Below the pieces are notes generated by a model. The model did no database searches. It saw nothing but the letters and a program-made list of their open reading frames with translations, and was not told the origin of the DNA. Positions 43,528-53,139 of a stretch of 64,000 nt of DNA are shown here, one piece after another. Location of the stretch: assembly GCA_021292165.1 (NCBI GenBank), contig CM037878.1:253446968-253510967 (forward strand), read 5' to 3'. This stretch comes from Shinisaurus crocodilurus. Lineage: Eukaryota; Chordata; Lepidosauria; Squamata; Shinisauridae. Position 1 is the first letter of the stretch. Each line of letters opens with the position of its first letter. Both the position numbers and the translations under genes were made by a program.

Positions 43528-46278
43528 TCAAAGACGCCGTTTGCCGAAAGAGTTGCCCTTCCTTGGTCCTTGGTACTTAGGTTGGAAGGGTCTTCTTGGC
43601 CCAGAGGGTTGACGGTCTCGGCCTCGTAAGTCTTGATTTTTCTGTGCGAAGCGCGGCCGAAACGGTGCTGCAGGCTGGAACTTTGTCCACTGCTTAGATT
43701 TGAATCTCTGCCTTGGGGCTGCGTTAAGCCCCATCTTTTGCGCTGTGACTTTCGCTTTCTGGGCTGCGTCGAGGGAGTCATCTGTTTTGGTGTTAAAGAG
43801 TCCCTCGCCGTCAAATGGCAGGTTCTCTATACGCGCTCTCGCTTCTGTGTTCAGCAACGTTGAGCGGAGCCAAGCATGTCTGCGAAGTGCCACTGAGCTG
43901 ATAAGTGCCCTCGCGTGGCAATCTGTTTGGTGTCTGGCGTTGTTCATTTGAAGTGTTGCCATGCTCAGGGCTTCCGCCTGCAGCACGCGTGCCAGTTGTC
44001 TTTTTTCTTCTGACAGGTCCTCGCATAGGTTGCCTAGTTTTTCTGTCAGGAAGTGTTGGTATCTTGCCATTATTGCCTGATAGTTTGAGACCCTTAGTCC
44101 CAAGGCGCTGGAGGAATACACTCGCCTAGCACAGGCATCCAGCTTTTTGCCCTCCTGATCCACCGGTGTGGTATGTATCTTACTCGAGGTGGACTGGGCA
44201 GACTCCACTATAATAGAATTCGGAGCTGGATGGGTAAAGAGGAATTGGGCATCCTCTTTGCGGACGCGATAAAGGGATTCCAGCCTCTTGCCCGTTGGAG
44301 GGATCACTGCTGGTTTGTTCCAGGTATTTTTGACGACTTTCAGTAGCGCGGGCAGGTAAGGCACCAGTGCCGGTGATGTTTGTGTTGATTGCATCATGTT
44401 ATACACTGGGTCGTCATCATCAGGCGATTCAATGACAGTCTCTATCCCCAGGGATGCTGTCATTCTCAGCACGTGGTCTGCGAAAGTCCCAAGGTCCTCT
44501 GAAGGTGATACTGCCGCCCTCGATTCGACTTGGAGATCTGGTGACGACTCGAGGGGGCCAGACAATGTGGAGTCTGAGTCTGAGTATGGTAAATCCGACG
44601 AGGATCCTGGGTCTAGATCTTTAGATGGAGCTGGTTTTTTTAGATGTTTCTTTTTACATAGGGCCTTTCTTGGGGATGCTTGGGTCGGAGGGTGACGAGA
44701 TTTGGAACTCGTAGCCTGGTTTTTGTTTCGTGGGCTAGAGTCTCGTGCAGTCTGTGCGGTGCTGTGGTATCGCTCGCGTGGACTCCTACTCCGTGTCGGA
44801 CCTCTGCGTCCATCGATACCGGGAGGTGAGGATCGGTGTCGACTGTGTCCAACATAGGGAGATCTGCGGCGTCGTTCGGCATCGATGGGTGGTGTTCGAT
44901 GTCGATATCGACCAGCATAGGGGGAGCTGTGGCGTCGTTCGGCATCGATGGGCTTCCTTCGATGTCGATGGCGATCCCCTGGCGGCGCGCTGCCGGAGGA
45001 GGTACTTCGGCGTCGGCGGTCGATTCGGTGCCGAGGCTCGTCGGTGTCGATCGAGTGGCTCCTTGACCTGCGATGTCGACGGTCGGCATCGAGCGATCGG
45101 CTTCGATGGCGGCGACGGTCGATGTCTGGCGAAACGGCTGGGCGATTGCGGTCAGTTGAAGACCCTCGATGGCGATGATCGGAGCCGTAGGGAGGGCTGT
45201 AATCGGTGTCGGTCGAGACACTTCGGCGGCGGCGTGCGACGCGGTAGGGAGGGCTGTATCGGCGCCGTTCGACATCGATGGAGGGGCTACGGTGCCGGCG
45301 GTGCTCGACGTCGTATCGTAGATCCCGGCGGCGAGAGCCCTCGGTGTCGACCGATGAGTGTCGATGGCGGGGGTTTCCGGTGTCGGCAGCGGTCCGTCTT
45401 GGGCTGCCAGCGTCCGCCGGTTTTTCAGCAGCGGCGCGCTGCGTACTACGTCGGGTAGCTTCATCCTCGGATGAGCTATCAGGACGAGTACTGTGAGACC
45501 CATGGTCTCTCCGGTGTCGAGGCGATCGATGTCGAGGCGATCGATGCCGAGGCGATCGATGCCGAGGCGATCGATGCCGAGTCGCACTATCCTCCCGCTC
45601 CTGATATGTGAGGTCGTCTTTGGATCGTATAGAGGGTCTCTTGGACGCTTGCGATCCAGACCGACTGTGATGCCCAGATGGCTTCAATTGGGGCTCCTCT
45701 CCTCTCTTAGGTGAGGTGGAGTGGCGCGATCGAGCCGTTTTAGGCGGGGAGTCTAAAATTTCTCCGTCGGAGATGGACTCTGCCCGGTCTATGGCTGTGT
45801 CGAGCTCAATGATCCTCGGAGTCGATAGCTCTTTGTGCCCCGATGTCGATCGTCTAGTTGAAGACGGCGATGCCACAGTTTTGGTTGCGTCTTGTTTTTT
45901 GTGAGCTACCGAGCCGATTGGCGATAGGGTCCTTGGTTTCTTTTTAGGTTTTTCTCCTACAGGGCTCTTGTGAGACCTTTTCTTTTGAGGTTGGTCTCCC
46001 TCTTTCCCGGTGACTTTTACAGTCGAGGGGGAAGGTTTCTTTGAAGTTGTGGCGCGTGGGAGAGAAGGGCCAGCTGCCGATAGAGTTTGCTGCCACAAAG
46101 AGGTTTTTAGCTTTAAAGCCCGCTGCTTTCTAGTCACCTTAGTGAACTTTTTGCAGTGACGGCAAGTCTCCACAATGTGTTCTTGCCCCAGGCATAAAAG
46201 GCATAGGGTATGGCCATCTGCTGGGGGTAGTTTTGCGTCGCATTCGGTGCATTTTCTGAACGGGGCCTTAAGGGCCAT
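43528..46278 (-). CDS. DIRS gag-like protein
   Basis: Putative nucleocapsid/structural protein of the element, 916 residues from the ATG at 46278. That ATG follows a poly-C run in the sense strand; an in-frame ATG 13 codons upstream would give a hydrophobic leader and seems less likely. The N-terminus has six cysteines spaced C-x2-C-x12-C-x2-C-x9-C-x2-C, a probable zinc-binding pair. Residues about 190-520 are Ser/Arg-rich, with RHRSP repeated five times, resembling an RS domain. The C-terminal third ('PALVPYLPALLKVVKNTWN', 'LYRVRKEDAQFLFTHP') is the part usually conserved in DIRS gag proteins. A basic, Gln/Pro-rich tail follows. The stop lies in CTT-TGA-C. Confidence 0.85.
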   Translation of the reverse strand: MALKAPFRKCTECDAKLPPADGHTLCLLCLGQEHIVETCRHCKKFTKVTRKQRALKLKTSLWQQTLSAAGPSLPRATTSKKPSPSTVKVTGKEGDQPQKKRSHKSPVGEKPKKKPRTLSPIGSVAHKKQDATKTVASPSSTRRSTSGHKELSTPRIIELDTAIDRAESISDGEILDSPPKTARSRHSTSPKRGEEPQLKPSGHHSRSGSQASKRPSIRSKDDLTYQEREDSATRHRSPRHRSPRHRSPRHRSPRHRRDHGSHSTRPDSSSEDEATRRSTQRAAAEKPADAGSPRRTAADTGNPRHRHSSVDTEGSRRRDLRYDVEHRRHRSPSIDVERRRYSPPYRVARRRRSVSTDTDYSPPYGSDHRHRGSSTDRNRPAVSPDIDRRRHRSRSLDADRRHRRSRSHSIDTDEPRHRIDRRRRSTSSGSAPPGDRHRHRRKPIDAERRHSSPYAGRYRHRTPPIDAERRRRSPYVGHSRHRSSPPGIDGRRGPTRSRSPRERYHSTAQTARDSSPRNKNQATSSKSRHPPTQASPRKALCKKKHLKKPAPSKDLDPGSSSDLPYSDSDSTLSGPLESSPDLQVESRAAVSPSEDLGTFADHVLRMTASLGIETVIESPDDDDPVYNMMQSTQTSPALVPYLPALLKVVKNTWNKPAVIPPTGKRLESLYRVRKEDAQFLFTHPAPNSIIVESAQSTSSKIHTTPVDQEGKKLDACARRVYSSSALGLRVSNYQAIMARYQHFLTEKLGNLCEDLSEEKRQLARVLQAEALSMATLQMNNARHQTDCHARALISSVALRRHAWLRSTLLNTEARARIENLPFDGEGLFNTKTDDSLDAAQKAKVTAQKMGLNAAPRQRFKSKQWTKFQPAAPFRPRFAQKNQDLRGRDRQPSGPRRPFQPKYQGPRKGNSFGKRRL
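45515..45582 (-). repeat. 15-bp tandem repeat in gag
   Basis: GAGGCGATCGATGCC repeats four to five times (plus-strand view) and encodes RHRSP units. In another frame it creates an open minus frame of 315 codons (44640-45587) that is a shadow. Confidence 0.8.
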
Positions 46279-46319
46279 CGTTTTAGGGGGGGGGGGGAAA
46301 GCCAGAAGGAAGATCAACG

Positions 46320-46323
<4 letters not shown>

Positions 46324-46357
<34 letters not shown>
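46324..46357 (+). repeat. poly-T (sense poly-A) in DIRS leader
   Basis: 34 consecutive T on the plus strand, about 46 bases upstream of the gag ATG in element orientation. A run of 12 G lies at 46286-46297. Length is likely unstable and may include assembly error. Confidence 0.8.
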
Positions 46358-46359
<2 letters not shown>

Positions 46360-46493
46360 TGAAGAAAACGAAGGGGAGATAGTTGAATAGTTGAATAATT
46401 GAATAGAGATAAGAAGTAGTTAAGTATTTAAGTAGTTAAGTACTCAGCCGTTGGTAGAGGGATAAATCCCTGGAGAACCTTTCGAGAGCTGCT

Positions 46494-46669
46494 GGTCGCA
46501 ATGGCGGTCGAAAAGGAACTGAGGGAATGGGCGGGAACCGTGCTAGGAGCGAGCACCGTGGGGGAGGGGTTCCCGCCCATTTTGACTCAGCTAAAGAATC
46601 TTCCGAGACTGGCTCAGCGCAGGCGCAGAGCCCATATGTGTGATGCACAGAGACCACGAAGAAGAAGAA
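46494..46669 (+). repeat. DIRS inverted terminal repeat, 5' side of element
   Basis: Reverse complement of 40077-40230 over its core. Its last 37 bases (46630-46666) are copied in the internal complementary region. Edge: CCACGAAGAAGAA. Confidence 0.9.
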
Positions 46670-46892
46670 CTCATAACCTTCTGACTCTCATTACCCAGCT
46701 GTACATTTGGATCTATAATGAGAAAAACAGGGGATTTTGGTTCATAGTATTTCACAAGCTTTTATTTTAAACTACAACTTTGTTTATATTTCCATTAGAT
46801 GCACAACTTACTGGCCTGTAATTGTCAGCTGCATTCATCCACCTCAGAAACAAGGGCTGATTCCCACAATATATCTTCCAAACCTATGGAAA

Positions 46893-47080
46893 TCCGTAGC
46901 TGAGTAATAGAGCACATGCCTTGAATGCAAAAGATCTCAGGTCAATCCTTGGAATCTTGGTGAGGGCTGGGAAAGACTCTCATCTGAAATCCTAGAGACC
47001 CACTGCCAATGGGTGTAGACAAAACTGAACTAGATGGAAGAATTATCTGACTCCGTATAAGACAGATTTCTATATTCCTA
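46893..47080 (+). mobile_element. tRNA-derived SINE, second family, copy 3
   Basis: CCGTAGCTGAGTAATAGAGC (A box), AGGTCAATCCTTGG (B box), then GGCTGGGAAAGACTCTC, TGAACTAGATGGAAG and CTCCGTATAAGACAG, as in the 9974-10170 copy. Confidence 0.7.
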
Positions 47081-47158
47081 TGCAGGTTCATACCAATGCA
47101 CAAGACCAACCATAGTATATACTATGGGAATGGCTATTTCAGTAGGCAGTATCCAATT

Positions 47159-47339
47159 CGGCACTAGCGCTAATGTAAATCATGCTCCACTAGCAAAAGC
47201 AACCTCTAGCACAACACCAGTAGCATTTGCTGGCACAACAGGTTTCCCTGCAAAACTTGTCACGTCAACAAACATAACTGCGATTGCATCACACATTGCT
47301 TACACTAGCACAACGTAATTTACGTTACCACTAGTGCCA
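47159..47339. mobile_element. MITE-like inverted-repeat unit
   Basis: GGCACTAGCGCTAATGTAAAT at the left mirrors ATTTACGTTACCACTAGTGCC at the right. The inside is ACA/GCA-rich and leaves an open frame of 64 codons with no motif. Family unknown. Confidence 0.5.
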
Positions 47340-47649
47340 AACTGGACACTACCCAGTGTATTTTCATCTCAGCTTGCCAATATGTGTAGTGGAACAAACA
47401 AAAACCCTCACCAAACCATGATTTGCCCATTCCCATGTTATAAAACATTCAACAAACTGCTGGCATGTGTAGAAAGACAAGTTTCAGGAATGAGCCAAGA
47501 GTGTAGTCTGGAAGAGCGAACAGAACAGGAGCAGGGTAGAGCAAGCATATATACCAGGAATCAGTAACTGGAGGCCCCAGGGCTAGAACCAACATCCTGA
47601 GTATCACCATCTGTCCACTTACAGGCCACTCCTCTGTTTGTTTACTCAG

Positions 47650-49138
47650 AAGTTGACCCACTGTGTTAGAAGGGACTGCACGTCAGCTCCAAGAAAAATG
47701 CCGGGAGCAAAATCAACCCCTTTATATGGCATTTATCGATTTGGCTAAGGCCTTTGATACTGTAGACCGTACAGCTCTCTGGACTATCCTTATGAAAATT
47801 GGATGCCCCAATAAATGTGTGAATATCTTGCGACTTCTCCATGACAACATGACGGCAACGGTTTTGGACAACGGCTCTCATGGTGCTCCATTTAAAGTGG
47901 GATCAGGTGTTAAACAGGGATGTGTTATCGCCCCAACATTATTTGCCATTTTCATCGCCATGGTTTTACATCTTGTCAAGGGGAAACTTCCCACCGGTGT
48001 GGGAATTATATATCGAACAGATGGAAAGCTTTTTAATCTCAGCAGGCTGAAAGCAAAAAGTAAGGTAATTACAACCTCCGTTGTGGAACTTCAGTATGCT
48101 GATGATAATGTGGTCTCCGCACATTCAGAGGATGATCTCCAAACTATCCTAAATGCTTTTGCAGAAGCATACGAAAAACTTGGTCTCTCACTTAACATCA
48201 AAAAAACCAAAGTGCTTCATCAGCAAGTGCAAGCTAACCCTTTGGTGATGCCATCTATCCAGCTTGGCGGGACAATACTGGAAAATGTCAATCATTTTCT
48301 CTATCTTGGCAGCTATCTTTCTGTTACAGCTAACATCGACAGTGAAATCCAGCATCGTTTGAGCTCCGCAAGTGCCGCATTTTCTCGAATGAAACATAGA
48401 GTGTTCGAGGATCGGGATATTTGTAAGAAGACCAAAACACTGGTTTATGAAGCCATTGTATTACCAACTTTATTGTATGCCTGCGAAACATGGACTATCT
48501 ATAAACGTCACTTCCACCTCCTTGAAAGGTTTCATCAACGTTGCCTCCGGAAAATCCTGCGAATTACTTGGGAAGATAGACGAACAAATGTCAGTGTACT
48601 GGAAGAAGCAAAGACTACTAGCATTGAAAAAATGATCCTTCAACGCCAACTTCAGTGGGCCGGTCATGTTGTTCGAATGCCTGACTGCCGTCTCCCAAAG
48701 CAGTTACTTTACTCCCAACTCAAGGATGGAAAGCGGAATATCGGTGGTCAATATAAGAGGTTTAAAGATGTTCATAAGGCTAATCTAAAAAAATGCAATA
48801 TAAACATCGAAAACTGGGAAGCTCTGGCCCATGAACGATCTAAATGGAGGTTGGCCTTTCACAAAGGTTCTATGGACTTTGAAGAAGCCCGAGTGCAAGG
48901 TGAAAGGGAGAAACATGCTAAGCGAAAAGCACGTCAAATGAATCCTTTACAGGACCATCTTCTATCTGGTAACCTGTGTCCTCACTGTGGGAAGCTGTGT
49001 GGATCTAGAATTGGCCTCCACAGTCACTTACGGACCCATCGCTAGAGTCTACACAATCTTCTTTAGAATTCCCTCCTTTTATCCCGGAAGACAATCTTAC
49101 TCGGTCACGAGTGATCACCTGATGATGATGATGATGAT
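47650..49138 (+). mobile_element. 5'-truncated non-LTR LINE with GAT-repeat tail
   Basis: It begins inside the RT gene and ends with a 3' UTR of about 90 bases (ATCCCGGAAGACAATC, TTACTCGGTCACGAGTGATC) and (GAT)6. No target duplication was found by eye. A second, short 3' end of the same family is at 34500-34612. Confidence 0.8.
47663..49045 (+). CDS. LINE reverse transcriptase with C-terminal C2H2 finger (5' truncated)
   Basis: 460 codons without a stop. RT motifs in order: 'YMAFIDLAKAFDTVDRTAL' (motif A, about residue 25), 'GSGVKQGCVIAPTLFAIF', 'LQYADDNVVSAHSED' (YADD, about 145) and 'LSLNIKKTKVLH'. A thumb-like part follows with 'YLGSYLSVTANIDSEI', 'LYACETWTIYKRH' and 'QLQWAGHVVRMPDCRLPK'. 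The protein ends in one canonical zinc finger, C-x2-C-x12-H-x3-H. The ATG is not the natural start: the endonuclease part is missing. The WAGHVVRMPD plus finger layout belongs to a LINE lineage spread across animals; I could not fix the clade (Ingi/Vingi-like is possible, BovB unlikely). Confidence 0.85.
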   Translation: MLEGTARQLQEKCREQNQPLYMAFIDLAKAFDTVDRTALWTILMKIGCPNKCVNILRLLHDNMTATVLDNGSHGAPFKVGSGVKQGCVIAPTLFAIFIAMVLHLVKGKLPTGVGIIYRTDGKLFNLSRLKAKSKVITTSVVELQYADDNVVSAHSEDDLQTILNAFAEAYEKLGLSLNIKKTKVLHQQVQANPLVMPSIQLGGTILENVNHFLYLGSYLSVTANIDSEIQHRLSSASAAFSRMKHRVFEDRDICKKTKTLVYEAIVLPTLLYACETWTIYKRHFHLLERFHQRCLRKILRITWEDRRTNVSVLEEAKTTSIEKMILQRQLQWAGHVVRMPDCRLPKQLLYSQLKDGKRNIGGQYKRFKDVHKANLKKCNINIENWEALAHERSKWRLAFHKGSMDFEEARVQGEREKHAKRKARQMNPLQDHLLSGNLCPHCGKLCGSRIGLHSHLRTHR

Positions 49139-51311
49139 TTTGTAATAGCTATGCATAGGATTACAGCCTTCTTTGCCAGCGCAGAGGAAAGATGGGTACA
49201 GAAGATATGGCACTGTACTTGTTTCTAAGGATTAGAGCCTGACTTGCCACCATCTTGTATGCCTTCATTCAAATGGCCCTCGTGTAAAACGAGTTGCTGA
49301 CCATGGAGGCAAGAAAGGTGTTAGAAGAAGAATATGTGGAGCCAAGTGACAGTAAGGAACACAGAAAGGCAAAGAAAGGAAATATGAAAGACAGTGATAA
49401 ATAGTCTTGAGACAATGGATGGGTCAAAGGAATGAATGGGCTGAAGGTGTGAGACAGACTGAGAGAGCAAATGATTTTTTGAAAGGGAAATTCAAAGACA
49501 GCGAGGTTAGAAAATGAGCATTACTTAGAGAGATTAAAGACAAGACCATGGGGGGGAATGAATGCTGAAGTCCACAAAGATAAAGTTAGAGCAGTGGAAA
49601 AGAGGAAAAAGGAAAGACAAGCATCTGAATCAGAGAGAAGAGGTGTAATAGGGAAGAGAGCAAGGCTTAGGCCACACCCATATCAAGAAAGAGGTGAGAG
49701 AGGAAGTAATACCATTGATGAAGAGTGAAGCCAACATTAATGGCACATCTGTCAAACTAGGTAGGTAGAAAGAGATACTGTGTGCTCATATAACAAGCAA
49801 CTATACAGGCAGTGTGATAGTTTTGCCAGGTAATGTTGAACTAATTAAGACAGCTCAAGTAGACAGTCAAGTATTATCATGCATTTATAGCAGGAATGGA
49901 AGAAAGGTAGATTGGGATCTACTGTAGATCTCTGGCTGATCTGCAGTAGCTCTGCAAGTATTTCTAACTTCCACCTGTCTAATAATAGCAACAACAAATG
50001 TCTCATTCCCCCTTGCCATCACCAAATTAGGTGGCTGAAATGAAGAAAGCATAGGGAGACAGGGATGGACTAGGAATGGATTTGTGTGTGAATGGACTGA
50101 GTTCCGCTACTTAAAATGTTCCTAGGCTGAGCATGGGCTCAGTGAGAACCTGTTCCTCTAATTGTGTTCTACCCTCCTGAGCCTCTATTTTGCACCTGAC
50201 TTCAGCTGGCGGACCTTGAAATTCTAATAAAACAATAAGCAGATTCCACAAGCCTGAAGTCTGACTACCCCTGATTTTAGAAATAGCTTCTTGTCTCATC
50301 AAAAGGGGGAAGTTTTACTATTTTGACTGTTTTGTGCCACAATACATCAGATGAGCATCAATGCACATAAGCACCCAGAATGCACATACAAGGAATTATG
50401 CATTCTCTGTTGTGTCTTGAGGCATCTGAATCCTGTGGTGGTATCCCAAGAGGCTCTTTCTTCTTTTCTATTTTCATTCCAGCAAGGGACAAAAATTTAT
50501 TTTGACATAACAAAAAGGAAAGAATACGATTTCTGATGCCATTCTAATACTTTATATTATCCTTCATTACATCAAAATGCAGGAATTGTTGGTGACAGGA
50601 TGATAGAAAATGTATGCCAATAGAGACAAAGCTCTACACCATTCCTAATGAAATTTGAAACAGCCAGCACAAAAGATTAATAATTTAGGGGCTGACATAA
50701 AGATCAGCAAAATCTAGTACAATTTCAATTGGCAAATATGTGTATTATATATAAAATAACTATAAATCCTATTCAAGGACAAACTGACCTTTTTCCAATT
50801 CCAGTTACTATGCTAACAGATGTGTGTGTTAAGAGAGGCAACAGGTACTAGAAAAGCTTTTACTTACAGGAATGCAGTGCAGCTCAATCTTTTTTGTTTT
50901 AAAGGTGCAGTGATTTCAGCATCTAAAATGTAACTTCAGGCACTCTGAAAAGAAACAGGTTAAAATCTCTTTCAGTTATAATTGCTATTTCAGATTTAAT
51001 TAAAAATTAAACTTTCATAATGTTTCACCATCCAAAGCAATGCATTATCAGTCAAGCATAGCTTCTTCTTTTTTTCAGTTAGAAAAGCTCTTTCCAGAGT
51101 AGTTTGTAATGAAGAAAGGAAATAAAGAAGGCAATTCAGAATAGAAAAATACAGTGCTGCATTAAAGGATTCCAAATAGTGTGGCAAAAAGGGGGTGGTG
51201 GAGAGACCTCCTGCACCATTATATCAACAATCTAACTTATTAAAAGAATCAGCCATTACAATTTAAAGAAGACAGATGAAATTACAAACCCATGATTGTG
51301 GGAGGAATGGG

Positions 51312-51312
<1 letters not shown>

Positions 51313-51351
<39 letters not shown>
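51313..51351 (+). repeat. (CA)n microsatellite
   Basis: About 19 uninterrupted CA units. Confidence 0.95.
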
Positions 51352-51352
<1 letters not shown>

Positions 51353-51675
51353 ATTTTAAGACGAAGCTGTAATGAAAGAGTTTGCGATTTTAAATAGTGT
51401 CAGGCAATATATGAGAAATCTTCAAGTTTCATACATTTGCTGCTGCCTTCAATGCTGCTGTGAATTACACCCACATCCCAATTTTTTAAAGTATGTTTTA
51501 CAGAATGTTTAAATTTCAAACTGTTGCACAATTTAAAAAAAAAAAAACACTCCCAAGATGTGGTGTAGACTACAATTTTGTTCAAACAACTGGTTGTAAA
51601 TCTCCTTTCTCATGAAAAATACAAAAGAGTTCTGCAAGAGAGCAAATGAAGAAGCAATAACTGTTTAGGGTTTGG

Positions 51676-51719
51676 GTGTGTGTGCATGTGTGTGTATGTG
51701 TGTGTGTGTGTGTGTGTGT
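51676..51719 (+). repeat. (TG)n microsatellite, interrupted
   Basis: TG units broken once by CA and once by TA. The open frame reading CVCVCV here is an artefact. Confidence 0.9.
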
Positions 51720-52735
51720 TTTAACCACAGGGAAGGATACCAACTAAAAAAAATATTTTCAAATACGCACAATGGTGGTGTTAAACGTTTCTGGGGTTAT
51801 TATGCTATAAACACGAAAATAAATATTAAGACAATGGTAGGAGTTTTATATTTAACCGATATATATATATAAAACAACAAAGCACAATAGGGGGGAAAGA
51901 ATAAAAAGAAATAAAGTCCAAAATGTTAGAATATGTTAACTGGATTGAACAAGAATAAAGTGTGGCAGCAGACATTTATAAATATTTATACACAGAATTG
52001 CCTCCTATACAAGCATCAACATTATGCAAAGCCAATTCACACAACCACAGGCTTGTGGGGATATGCAGGATGGTCTGAAAATGTTCCTGATGGAGTGGTC
52101 ATGGGATTACATATTTGTGTGGAAATATCCAGAGTTTGCAATGGGTACATTTATTTTCTGGTCTGTAGAAAAAGAACTAAAGTTAGTTGTGGGGCACTAC
52201 AATGTGGGTATGCATTGAATAATGTATGTTTACTGCTTCTCTGCGCAGACAAAGACAGCCCTCATACAGTAAACCACATGTCACAGTAAGCCCACAGTCA
52301 CATGGATCTTAAAATTACAGCATTTTAAATCTGAAATCTTGCATGTAATCATGTGCACTTAAGTCCCATTGACTTCAATGAAATGTAAACTTGTGTGGCT
52401 GGGTGCAGGAATGCAGTCTGAAATTGGTTTCATATCCTGACTTCCTGCATTGAAACCTTGTTGTCCCAATCCTGCATTTTGGTTAAGGATCATTGATAAT
52501 ACAGATATCTGTAGTCAAAGTGTCAAAATCTCTCTCTTTTTATGTTTTTCTCTATATTGGTGACTTAGGGTATAATAAATAGGCACTAGCTAAGAAGCTC
52601 AGGAACACATTGCAGGATTCTACCATACTGTGTCTGAGATAATATATCCATTAATTTCATGCTCTCCACTGAAATGTCTATTTAGTTATTCTTCTCCACC
52701 ACCACTGTGTTTCTACAGAGTCATCTAATGGAGTT

Positions 52736-53130
52736 TTTTCAGATGGTCAAAGTCCTATTACATTTGGGTCCATGAGAAGAAAACAGATAACTTGATAGCC
52801 TGTTGTGACAAATTTGCACGACACTTTGCAAATAAAATGGCTAATATCAGTGTCGATTTAGATGCCATAGTACAGGGTTAGACAACCTAGTGCCTTCCAG
52901 ATGTCTTGGAATACAACTCCCATGTGCCCCAGCCAGCTTGTCAATGAACATGGATTATGGGAGTTGTGGTACAAAACATCAGGAGGACAACAGCTTACCT
53001 ACCTGCCCAATAGTTGGTTCAGGTCCATTTGATTAAACATTAGTCCCTGCTTGTTCATTTTATAATGGATATGTTTCAGTTTGTACAGCCTGAGGATGCA
53101 GACAGGATTCTTGCAGACATGAGACCAATT
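52736..53130 (+). mobile_element. L2 fragment, endonuclease-RT linker
   Basis: 'DKFARHFANKMANISVDLD' is the L2 linker motif (FA-FF--KI--I). After a MITE at 52876-52995, 'FQFVQPEDADRILADMRP' continues it. It probably joins the L2 piece at 56195-56520, which reads onward. Confidence 0.6.
52876..52995. mobile_element. hAT-like palindromic MITE
   Basis: GACAACCTAGTGCCTTCC, AGATGTCTTGGAATACAACTCC pairs with GGGAGTTGTGGTACAAAACATC. It interrupts the L2. Confidence 0.65.
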
Positions 53131-53139
53131 TCATTATCA

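Larger units (their letters stand above)
40022..46669 (-). mobile_element. full-length DIRS-type retrotransposon
   Basis: The element carries every hallmark of a DIRS retrotransposon: inverted terminal repeats, an internal complementary region joining both termini, a gag-like gene, a reverse transcriptase/RNase H gene followed by a methyltransferase-like domain, and a tyrosine recombinase gene instead of an integrase. There is no target duplication beyond a GAA shared at both edges, as expected when a circular intermediate integrates by tyrosine recombination. All three genes are open with their key residues. GC content is well above the flanks. DIRS elements are known in lizards, turtles, frogs and fish. 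I cannot tell whether this copy is expressed or mobile. Confidence 0.95.
49139..52735. other. unassigned, with two microsatellites
   Basis: 49310-49780 is purine-rich on the plus strand. (CA)n at 51313-51351 and (TG)n at 51676-51719 lie about 330 bases apart in inverted sense. A half MITE lies near 52345-52420. No exon recognised; the 118-codon frame at 51933-52289 has no motif. Confidence 0.4.

Noticed and set aside
45515..45582. CRISPR-like or satellite array
   Set aside because: Contiguous 15-bp units without spacers, inside a gag gene.
44640..45587. 315-codon minus frame and 237-codon plus frame within the gag gene
   Set aside because: Both follow the 15-bp and other Ser/Arg codon repeats of gag in other frames and have no domain; shadows.
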